Source of the DNA: Desulfobacteraceae bacterium
GTDB taxonomy: Bacteria; Desulfobacterota; Desulfobacteria; Desulfobacterales; UBA11574
Direction: 5' to 3'
Assembly: GCA_013203195.1 (NCBI GenBank)
Contig: JABMQM010000289.1
Coordinates: 1 to 5,099 of the forward strand
Length of the DNA: 5,099 nt
Part shown: piece after piece, positions 1-5,099 of the stretch
How positions within the stretch are numbered: the stretch's first letter is position 1
How the letters are laid out: every line of letters begins with the position of its first letter
The notes under the pieces: generated by a model
What the model was told of the DNA's origin: nothing
What the model saw: only the letters and a program-made list of their open reading frames with translations
Database searches by the model: none
Translations under genes and position numbers: made by a program

Positions 1-47
1 AAGTTTACACCAATGCCGACATCCCCGAGGAACTCGTCAGCGGTTAG
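1..47 (+). CDS. Possible 3' end of a convergent gene of unknown function (partial)
   Basis: Reading the plus strand from base 3 gives VYTNADIPEELVSG and then a TAG stop at 45-47. Most of these codons end in C or G (for example TAC, ACC, GAC, ATC, CCC, CTC, GTC, AGC), which looks like real coding sequence. Another plus-strand frame stays open longer, but its translation is Arg/Ser-rich and unconvincing. The gene would run toward the histidine kinase, tail to tail, with 99 bases between the two stops. Fourteen residues are too few to recognise a family, so no function is offered. It could be a chance reading frame. Confidence 0.35.
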   Translation, partial: VYTNADIPEELVSG

Positions 48-91
48 TTGCAGGCTTTGATAGTTTTAGAATATCAAATAAATTCAAGGAA

Positions 92-146
92 TTGATAGTT
101 GCGTCTTGTCGCAAGTCCAAAAGGGCCATTTATGGATGGACACTAA
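92..146. repeat. Small inverted repeats in the gap between convergent stops
   Basis: The 99-base gap after the kinase stop contains two short possible stem-loops. TTGCG (99-103) pairs with CGCAA (110-114) across a 6-base loop. GTCCA (115-119) pairs with TGGAC (137-141) across a 17-base loop. In addition, TTGATAGTT occurs twice, at 57-65 and 92-100. Neither stem is followed by a T tract on either strand, so this is not a classic intrinsic terminator. It could be part of a dispersed intergenic repeat, or chance. Confidence 0.25.
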
Positions 147-2759
147 TTAGCCGTCAATCACCGCCCGAATAATTTCAGCGATCTCATGTTTTAAAATCGG
201 TTTTGAAATGAACGCCCGGATGCCCATGGCCATAGCTTTTTTTTCATCTATCCTTGCGCTGAATCCGGTACAGAGAATAACCGGCACATCAGGTCTTATC
301 TGCATCAACTCTTTAGCTAAATTCTCACCCGTCATATGCGGCATGGTCAGGTCGGTAATCACAAGATCAAACCTGTCTGCTTGAGCTTTGAACAACTCCA
401 GGGCTTCGATACTACTGGTTGTCGCGACAACGTCATATCCAAGGGATTCAAGCATTCTTTTCCCCATGTCTGTCAGGGGCTCTTCATCGTCGATGAAAAG
501 GATGCGTTCTGTTCCTTTGAGAATAGTTTTTTCCACCTCTGTCTCCAACTCAAACCATTCTTCAATTACAGGCAGAAAAACGCTAAAGACAGATCCTGTT
601 CCCGGTTCGCTGGCAACGGTCATTGCGCCGCCATGGCTTGTTACAATGCCATGCACAACGGATAGGCCCATGCCGGTGCCTTCCACTTTGCCTCTTGTAG
701 TAAAAAAAGGATCGAATATACGGTCTTGAATTTCAGCAGGAATACCATGTCCTGTATCCCCTACGTTCAAATTAATATATGCGCCGGGAACGATCCCTGG
801 ATGTTGGGCCGCAAATTCTGAGTCAAGTTTAACCTCTTTAAGGTTGATATCCAGGATGCCGCCTTTTGCATGCATTGCCTGTCCGGCATTAGCACACAGA
901 TTCATCACTATCTGATGGATCTGGGTAGGGTCGGCCATTACGGCCGAGTTGGATTGAAGATTCAGGCGAACCTCAATGGTTGTCGGCAAGGAAGCCCTTA
1001 GAAGTTTTAGTGCTTCTGTAACAATGGCCTTTACCTTGACCGGCTTAGGCTCAATCTCGCTCTGGCGGCTAAACGTGAGAATTTGTTTAACGAGATCTTT
1101 GGCCCTGTCGCCTCCTTTAAGTACTTTCTGCAAAGTTATTTGCAGTTCGGAACCTTTGGGGGCGTCATGCATTGCAATTTCAGTATATCCAATAATAGCT
1201 GAAAGGATATTGTTAAAATCATGGGCGATACCTCCGGCCAAGGTTCCGATGGCCTCCATTTTTTGGGTCTGTCTGAGTTGAGATTCAAGTCGCTTTTGCT
1301 CTTTTTCAGCATTCTTGAATGGGGTTGTATCTGTTGCCACTTGCAATTTCACGAGGCGACCGTCTGTCCACCTGATCGCCCGGTCATAATTTAAATACCA
1401 TTTATCTGTGACAGGGTTTTTGTCTTCCCAAACAACAACTCCTGTTGGGTTGCCGTTCTGATCAATTAACTTTGTGTTTGTGCAATGATCACATGGTGCT
1501 GATTCTCCGCGAAAGGCCTCCCAACAAATTTTACCTTCCAAATTTGATCCAAAACCATCTTTCATATATTTATTCATAAAAAGAATTTCATAGGTTGCCA
1601 TATCAGCAACGTAAATCGTTGCATCTATACTGTCTAAAACGGTGATTAATGTCATATGAGATTCTTTTAGCGCTTCCTCAGTCATCCTGCGTTCCTTCAA
1701 TTCATGTTCTAATTGGATCGCATTATTCTGGGCTTGTTCGTAAAACATCGCATTTTTTAAACCAATCGAAACCTCGTTGGAGAAAGCCTCAAGAAACTCT
1801 GATTGTTCCCTAAAATTTCTCTCTGAAGCAGATGCAATCCCCAGAACACCAATGATTTCATCCCCGCTAAGCAACGGCATCGCAGCGAACGACCGCAAGC
1901 CGGCTTCTTTGCATTCATCCCAGGTACAACGGGGATCATTGTGAATGTCAACAGAGTAAATCGGTTTACCCTCGCCGGCTGCCAATCCGCACAAACATTC
2001 ACCTAACCGATGGACGGGTGTGTCGTTATGAGCATATTGTGTCCCTTCTGTTTCAAGGCCTTTTAACACCAAGGTGTCATCCTTGCGCAGAAAGACCATT
2101 GCCAGATCAGGAGCCACAATGGCGGTTATCTGTTCAAGGGCGGATTGCACAACCAGCCCCAAGCTAAGGTTGGCGCTTACCTTGCGGCCCAATTTGTTCA
2201 GGGCCGCCAATTCCTGAACTCGTTTCTGCAAGGCCTCTTCAGCCTGTTTACGACTGGTAATATCCAGTGCCGTAAAAGTTACCCCCATGGATAAATCGCC
2301 GGGATCGATAGGGGTCGAGCTCAAAAGTACATCAATCACTTCACCATTTTTTTTCTGCCAACGTGTTTCAACGGTCCCGGTCCCTTTTTTTTGGATTTGC
2401 GCGTATTTCTCACGGCCGACATATTCATAGTCTTCATCGGAGAGATATACTATTCTCGCACTTTGTTCTAATAACTCTTCGCGAGAATAACCGAGCATTT
2501 CACATAGCCGTTCATTCGCTTGTTTGATAACCCGATCGTACACCATGCCAATGCCTGTCGGCGCAGCCAGAAAAATGCTTCTTAACGTGGCCTCGCTTTC
2601 CTTTAGCGCCTTTTCGGCCTGCTTATAACCGGTGATATCGCGACCCTCCGGAATTGGAAGATAGACATTGCCTTCTTCGTCCTGCTTGCGTTCGATGGCT
2701 GCTTTCTCTAAGGCTTTGATTTTCTGTTGCAATTCTTCATAGGTTGGCTTTGCGGTCAT
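147..2759 (-). CDS. Soluble hybrid sensor histidine kinase (PAS-GAF-PAS-HisKA-HATPase-REC)
   Basis: This is an 870-residue hybrid kinase. I start it at the ATG at 2759, because GGAGGG lies 7 bases upstream; a GTG 10 codons earlier lacks such a site. Order: coiled coil 1-27 (PTYEELQQKIKALE); a stray PAS-exit linker DITGYKQAE at 41-49; PAS about 51-165 with exit linker DITSRKQAE at 166-174; GAF about 181-342; PAS about 365-488; HisKA about 491-568 with phosphoacceptor His513 in GGIAHDFNN; HATPase_c about 605-730 with N box (Asn620, Asn624), G1 (DTGHGI, Asp668), F box (IFDPFF) and G2 (GTGMGLS); REC about 752-870 with Asp757/Asp758, phosphoacceptor Asp803, Thr831 and Lys853. All catalytic residues seem intact. 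No membrane segment or signal peptide is visible, so it should act in the cytoplasm. The H box is the type often paired with NtrC-like regulators. No HPt domain is present. The ligand is unknown; the GAF and second PAS carry notable cysteines. The domain calls are strong, but the signal and partner are not known. Confidence 0.95.
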   Translation of the reverse strand: MTAKPTYEELQQKIKALEKAAIERKQDEEGNVYLPIPEGRDITGYKQAEKALKESEATLRSIFLAAPTGIGMVYDRVIKQANERLCEMLGYSREELLEQSARIVYLSDEDYEYVGREKYAQIQKKGTGTVETRWQKKNGEVIDVLLSSTPIDPGDLSMGVTFTALDITSRKQAEEALQKRVQELAALNKLGRKVSANLSLGLVVQSALEQITAIVAPDLAMVFLRKDDTLVLKGLETEGTQYAHNDTPVHRLGECLCGLAAGEGKPIYSVDIHNDPRCTWDECKEAGLRSFAAMPLLSGDEIIGVLGIASASERNFREQSEFLEAFSNEVSIGLKNAMFYEQAQNNAIQLEHELKERRMTEEALKESHMTLITVLDSIDATIYVADMATYEILFMNKYMKDGFGSNLEGKICWEAFRGESAPCDHCTNTKLIDQNGNPTGVVVWEDKNPVTDKWYLNYDRAIRWTDGRLVKLQVATDTTPFKNAEKEQKRLESQLRQTQKMEAIGTLAGGIAHDFNNILSAIIGYTEIAMHDAPKGSELQITLQKVLKGGDRAKDLVKQILTFSRQSEIEPKPVKVKAIVTEALKLLRASLPTTIEVRLNLQSNSAVMADPTQIHQIVMNLCANAGQAMHAKGGILDINLKEVKLDSEFAAQHPGIVPGAYINLNVGDTGHGIPAEIQDRIFDPFFTTRGKVEGTGMGLSVVHGIVTSHGGAMTVASEPGTGSVFSVFLPVIEEWFELETEVEKTILKGTERILFIDDEEPLTDMGKRMLESLGYDVVATTSSIEALELFKAQADRFDLVITDLTMPHMTGENLAKELMQIRPDVPVILCTGFSARIDEKKAMAMGIRAFISKPILKHEIAEIIRAVIDG

Positions 2760-2766
2760 GATTAAT

Positions 2767-2772
2767 CCCTCC
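2767..2772 (-). promoter_or_regulatory. Ribosome binding site that sets the kinase start
   Basis: On the minus strand GGAGGG lies 7 bases before the ATG at 2759-2757. This is a strong Shine-Dalgarno match at good spacing. It falls inside the longer open frame that begins with GTG at 2789, so it argues for the internal ATG. Confidence 0.75.
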
Positions 2773-2802
2773 AGCTGAGGAACATACACAGAATAGATTT
2801 AA

Positions 2803-2831
2803 AAAATAGCATGGTAAAACCAGAACTGCAA
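2803..2831 (-). promoter_or_regulatory. Candidate sigma-70-like promoter for the hybrid kinase
   Basis: On the minus strand, TTGCAG (2831-2826) is followed after exactly 17 bases by TATTTT (2808-2803). TGC directly before the latter forms an extended -10. The -35 matches consensus at 3 of 6 positions and the -10 at 4 of 6. Transcription would start near 2796, leaving a leader of about 37 bases before the ATG at 2759. AT-rich gaps yield such matches by chance, so this is only a candidate. If real, the kinase can be transcribed separately from lolA. Confidence 0.3.
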
Positions 2832-2861
2832 TTAGTTTGAGTTGGGCAAGGGGTAGTGGGG

Positions 2862-3557
2862 TTACTCATCAAGGTGCAGAATCTCTGTACCGTCAGGTAT
2901 TTTAAAGGTAAACAGGGCGTCGTCGAGGTTCTGATGGAACTGAATATTGTTCAGTTCAATGCGGGTTTTGTCATCGTAGGAGTTATAAGTGACGATACGA
3001 ACAATATCAAATGTTTTTGTTGAAATTAACAGATGTATCAAAGACAAGTCGAATGTTTGTTCAATTGGCAACAGTTTCAGCAAATAGCTGTCGTTTTGGA
3101 GCGCATTTGAGAGAGTTATATAAAACTTGTTGCGTAATAACCTGATATCTGAAAGAAACCCGGCCCCCTTGCCGTTTCTGAAAAAATCAGGGGCTTTTCC
3201 GATCATAACCTGCTGATCTTCGGGCCGGTAGATCCACAAGGTGCTGCCGTCCGTGATAATAGTTTGCGGTTCCGGTTTTTGGTACTCCCACCTCATCATG
3301 CCGGGACGTTTAACGAAAATTCGGCCCGAGGCCGTATCCGTGATATCCATTGCTGTTATAGTTGAAACCTGAAAAAAGCGGGCTTCAAAGCCTGTAGCGG
3401 CATAGCGTTTTTCAACACGGTCTATGACTTCATACAGCGACAGCTTGGGCGAGGCCTTGTTTGCATTTAGTGTCCGGGGAGCATCCTGGCATAAGGCCGT
3501 CTGGGCCCAAAAAAATACAAGGCTAAATAACAAGAACAGAATTCGCTTGGGTTTCAT
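2862..3557 (-). CDS. lolA: LolA-type periplasmic outer-membrane lipoprotein carrier
   Basis: This is a 231-residue protein close to the usual LolA length (about 200 plus a signal peptide). I choose the ATG at 3557 because GGAG lies 7 bases upstream and the product then begins MKPKR, a basic n-region. A hydrophobic stretch (about 6-19) follows, with likely signal peptidase I cleavage after ALC (21-23). The upstream in-frame ATG at 3572 has no ribosome site. Family hallmarks are the strand GRIFVKRPG leading into MMRWEY (84-92 is RPGMMRWEY), then ITDGSTLWIYRPEDQQV (101-117), and a C-terminal FTFKIPDGTEI (216-226). LolA proteins accept lipoproteins released by the inner-membrane LolCDE transporter and ferry them through the periplasm in a half-barrel hydrophobic cavity. 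No acceptor (LolB) gene is seen here. The gene sits between two signalling genes on the same strand. A less likely alternative is a LolA-fold protein with another lipid-related role. Confidence 0.9.
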   Translation of the reverse strand: MKPKRILFLLFSLVFFWAQTALCQDAPRTLNANKASPKLSLYEVIDRVEKRYAATGFEARFFQVSTITAMDITDTASGRIFVKRPGMMRWEYQKPEPQTIITDGSTLWIYRPEDQQVMIGKAPDFFRNGKGAGFLSDIRLLRNKFYITLSNALQNDSYLLKLLPIEQTFDLSLIHLLISTKTFDIVRIVTYNSYDDKTRIELNNIQFHQNLDDALFTFKIPDGTEILHLDE

Positions 3558-3564
3558 CAGTAAT

Positions 3565-3568
3565 CTCC
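3565..3568 (-). promoter_or_regulatory. Ribosome binding site that sets the lolA start
   Basis: On the minus strand GGAG lies 7 bases before the ATG at 3557-3555. The site overlaps codons 2-3 of the longer frame starting at 3572. That longer frame has no purine-rich site before it, so the shorter protein is preferred. The shorter protein also has a cleaner signal peptide. Confidence 0.7.
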
Positions 3569-3581
3569 ACATAGTTGAATT

Positions 3582-3604
3582 CGCGACTTTTTACGAGATC
3601 ATCA
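3582..3604. repeat. Possible dispersed intergenic motif upstream of lolA
   Basis: The gap between the regulator stop and lolA contains the minus-strand string TGATGATCTCGTAAAAAGTC (3604-3585), followed by GCG. From memory, intergenic strings built around CGTAAAAAGTC recur in Desulfobacterales genomes; this is recollection, not a search result. Only one copy is present in the window, so repeat status cannot be seen here. I found no good sigma-70 or sigma-54 promoter in this gap. Confidence 0.25.
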
Positions 3605-3652
3605 TTATTGTAATTTCGTTTTAATCCAAATAGTTCATGAACAACGGGCCAA

Positions 3653-3664
3653 CCCTAATTAGGG
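3653..3664. repeat. Perfect 12-base palindrome over the regulator stop codon
   Basis: CCCTAATTAGGG is its own reverse complement and includes the TAA stop of the response regulator (3661-3659 on the minus strand). A second perfect palindrome, GTTCATGAAC, lies nearby at 3633-3642. As RNA, the first could form only a 4-base-pair stem with an AATT loop and has no T tract. A terminator is therefore unlikely. A protein binding site is possible but unsupported. Confidence 0.3.
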
Positions 3665-5029
3665 CATGACCCCGTACTGCTTGAGCTTTTTATGCAGCGT
3701 TTTCCTGGTGATGCCGAGGCGGCGCGCGGCTTCGCTTTTATTACCGTCCACAGCTTCCAGGGTGCGTAAAATGGTGGCTTTTTCAACCTCATCAAGAGGC
3801 ATGTCGATTTCAATAGGGTTCAAAGCCAGCAGGGTCTCCTCCGGCTGCCGCGCACCATCTTGCATGAGCGTAAGGTCCTGCTCGTCAAGATATTCGGAGC
3901 GCGTCAGCACTACACCCCTTTCAACAGCATTCATCAGTTCGCGTACATTGCCGGGCCAGTGATACCTAATCAACTGATCCATGGTTTGGGGTGTAAAGCC
4001 CTTGACCTCTTTGCGATTTTTTTCGGTAAATACTTCCAAAAAATGTAGGGCCAGCAACGGGATGTCATCCCTTCTCTCCCTTAACGGCGGGAGCTTCAGG
4101 TTGACGACGTTCAGGCGGTAGTAAAGATCTTCCCGGAACAACCCTTTCAAGATCAGATCCAAAAGCTTTTGGTTGGTGGCCACGATTAGTCTTACGTCTA
4201 CCTTGATCACCTGCTCCCCGCCCACACGGGTGATCTCTCTTTCCTGCAGTACCCGCAACAGTTTTACCTGCATGGTCAGCGGCATTTCACTGACTTCGTC
4301 CAGAAACAGGCTGCCCCCGTTGGCTTGAAAAAAGCGTCCTTCTTTGAGGCGGTCAGCACCTGTAAAAGATCCTTTTTCATGCCCGAAAAGTTCCGATTCC
4401 AGGAGCGTTTCTGTAATGGCCGCGCAGTTGATTTTGATAAAAGGACCGTCTTTTCTGGGGCTGTTAAAATGGATTGCCCCGGCAATCAATTCCTTGCCCG
4501 TGCCTGATTCACCGGTAATCATCACGGTTGCCTCGGAAGGGGCTACATGGGCTACCGTTTCCAGAAGGTTAACCATGGCCGGACTGCGTCCAATAATGTT
4601 GCGGATGTCAAAATGCCGGCCCAGGCTTTCTTTCAGGATGCGGTTTTCTTCTTTTAGCTGGGTGTGCTCCATGGCTCTTTCCAGTGTGAGACGCAGTTTG
4701 TCGAAATCAAGAGGTTTGGTCAAATAATCGTAGGCGCCTTTTTTTAGAGTTTCGATAGCGGTTTCAACAGATGAATAAGCGGTCATAATGGTTACCGGTA
4801 TAGAGGGGTTAAAAGCTTTAATCTGTTCCAGAGCCTCGATACCGGAAACCTTTAACATGCGCACATCCATCAAAACCAGGTCAAAGGGGCGCTGCTGCAC
4901 TTGTTCGATAGCAGTAGAGCCGTCATCGGCCTCGACAATGTCATAGCCCCATCCTCCAACGAGGGTCCGTAACATGGTGCGATGGGCGCTGTCGTCATCA
5001 ACGATCAGTATAGTATTTTTTGTTTTCAT
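3659..5029 (-). CDS. NtrC-family sigma-54-dependent response regulator
   Basis: This is a 456-residue transcription activator with the standard NtrC/AtoC/ZraR-type layout and length. REC (about 5-120) has the acidic cluster Asp11-Asp13, phosphoacceptor Asp55, Thr83 and Lys105. The AAA+ domain (about 144-375) has Walker A GESGTGKE (173-180), the sigma-54 contact loop as GSFTGA (220-225), Walker B LFLDE (241-245), sensor I ATN (284-286), arginine-finger candidates Arg299 and Arg305, and sensor II in GNVREL (360-365). A Fis-type helix-turn-helix spans about 426-453 (NKSEAARRLGITRKTLHKKL). Phosphorylation by a partner kinase should trigger ring assembly and ATP-driven opening of RpoN promoters; RpoN itself is not in the window. 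Oddities are Leu59 in place of the usual proline after Asp55, and Ser rather than Ala in the GAFTGA loop. The ATG start is preceded by AAGGGA at a long 11-base spacing. Its ATGA also overlaps a possible upstream frame, suggesting translational coupling. Target genes cannot be told from the sequence, so no specific symbol is given. Confidence 0.95.
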   Translation of the reverse strand: MKTKNTILIVDDDSAHRTMLRTLVGGWGYDIVEADDGSTAIEQVQQRPFDLVLMDVRMLKVSGIEALEQIKAFNPSIPVTIMTAYSSVETAIETLKKGAYDYLTKPLDFDKLRLTLERAMEHTQLKEENRILKESLGRHFDIRNIIGRSPAMVNLLETVAHVAPSEATVMITGESGTGKELIAGAIHFNSPRKDGPFIKINCAAITETLLESELFGHEKGSFTGADRLKEGRFFQANGGSLFLDEVSEMPLTMQVKLLRVLQEREITRVGGEQVIKVDVRLIVATNQKLLDLILKGLFREDLYYRLNVVNLKLPPLRERRDDIPLLALHFLEVFTEKNRKEVKGFTPQTMDQLIRYHWPGNVRELMNAVERGVVLTRSEYLDEQDLTLMQDGARQPEETLLALNPIEIDMPLDEVEKATILRTLEAVDGNKSEAARRLGITRKTLHKKLKQYGVMP

Positions 5030-5099
5030 CGCTTTGAGTATCCCTTATACTTCTGCGAAACTTTTAAGTCATAGTTTTTAAAGTATTCCACTCGAACCC
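5026..5099 (-). CDS. Possible 3' end of an upstream gene overlapping the regulator start (partial)
   Basis: One minus-strand frame is open from the window edge and reads VRVEYFKNYDLKVSQKYKGY, then SKR and a stop. The TGA stop (5028-5026) overlaps the regulator ATG as ATGA, a common sign of translational coupling. The other two frames hit stops within 12 codons. NtrC-type regulators are often preceded by their cognate kinase, so this may be a kinase tail. However, the 23 residues are lysine- and tyrosine-rich, show no recognisable kinase motif, and could be non-coding leader. Confidence 0.3.
   Translation of the reverse strand, partial: VRVEYFKNYDLKVSQKYKGYSKR

Noticed and set aside
336..1281. 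Plus-strand open frames opposite the kinase (336-665, 388-729, 976-1281)
   Set aside because: They lie antisense to well-supported REC, HATPase_c and HisKA domains. Their translations are Ser/Arg-rich with no recognisable motif, so they are shadows of the real gene.
1757..2002. Alternative minus-strand frame inside the GAF region, possibly suggesting a frameshift
   Set aside because: The main kinase frame is continuous through a complete GAF domain, so this is an overlapping shadow, not evidence of a frameshift.
3486..3500. Lipoprotein signal (lipobox) at Cys23 of LolA
   Set aside because: The residues before the cysteine are T-A-L, with Leu at -1 where a lipobox needs Gly, Ala or Ser. A soluble periplasmic protein cleaved by signal peptidase I fits better.
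3424..3624. Plus-strand open frame across the lolA start and upstream gap
   Set aside because: It is antisense to the LolA signal peptide, has no clear ribosome site or domain, and ends in an AT-rich gap.
3633..3658. Sigma-54 promoter upstream of lolA (minus-strand TTGGCCCG string)
   Set aside because: The -24 part resembles TTGGCACG, but no GC element follows at the required distance; the bases there are AT.
3653..3664. Palindrome as an intrinsic terminator for the regulator
   Set aside because: The stem would be only four base pairs and no T run follows on the minus strand.
3666..4727. Plus-strand open frames opposite the regulator (3666-3962, 3860-4048, 4325-4507, 4344-4727), and the minus frame 4276-4485
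   Set aside because: All overlap the intact AAA+ and HTH coding sequence in other frames and show no protein-family features.
1..5099. A previously undescribed multi-gene system
   Set aside because: All three complete genes belong to well-known families with intact signature motifs. I see no CRISPR array, phage, transposon, toxin-antitoxin or defence genes.

Overview
This window most likely comes from a Gram-negative, free-living bacterium with many two-component systems. The best guess is a Desulfobacterota (Desulfobacterales-type) sulfate reducer. That guess rests on three things: the PTYEELQQKIKALE coiled-coil start of the histidine kinase, its modular PAS/GAF/PAS layout with 'DIT..KQAE' linkers, and the pairing of an HDFNN-type kinase with a sigma-54 activator. 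No rRNA, tRNA or species marker is present, so the assignment is inference.

All three complete genes lie on the minus strand. In transcription order they are: (1) an NtrC-family sigma-54-dependent response regulator at 5029-3659 (REC, AAA+, Fis-type HTH); (2) a LolA-type periplasmic lipoprotein carrier at 3557-2862; (3) a soluble hybrid sensor histidine kinase at 2759-147 (relict PAS linker, PAS, GAF, PAS, HisKA, HATPase_c, REC). For genes 2 and 3, the ribosome binding sites place the starts inside the longest open frames. Intergenic gaps are about 101 and 102 bases, so a single transcript is possible but not shown. Within the second gap there is a modest sigma-70-like promoter candidate for the kinase.

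At the right edge, an open minus-strand frame ends in an ATGA overlap with the regulator start. It may be the tail of an upstream gene, possibly the regulator's cognate kinase. At the left edge, 14 plus-strand codons with coding-like base use end at position 47. They may be the tail of a convergent gene. The intervening 99 bases hold small inverted repeats but no convincing terminator.

The regulator probably receives phosphate at Asp55 and activates RpoN-dependent promoters elsewhere. The kinase probably reads a cytoplasmic signal through its PAS and GAF domains and passes phosphate to its own C-terminal receiver. LolA carries outer-membrane lipoproteins across the periplasm; its functional link to the signalling genes is unproven. 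I see no novel multi-gene system here. The most notable points are cysteine clusters in the kinase's sensory domains, a relict PAS linker, a receiver domain lacking its usual proline, and lolA placed between signalling genes.
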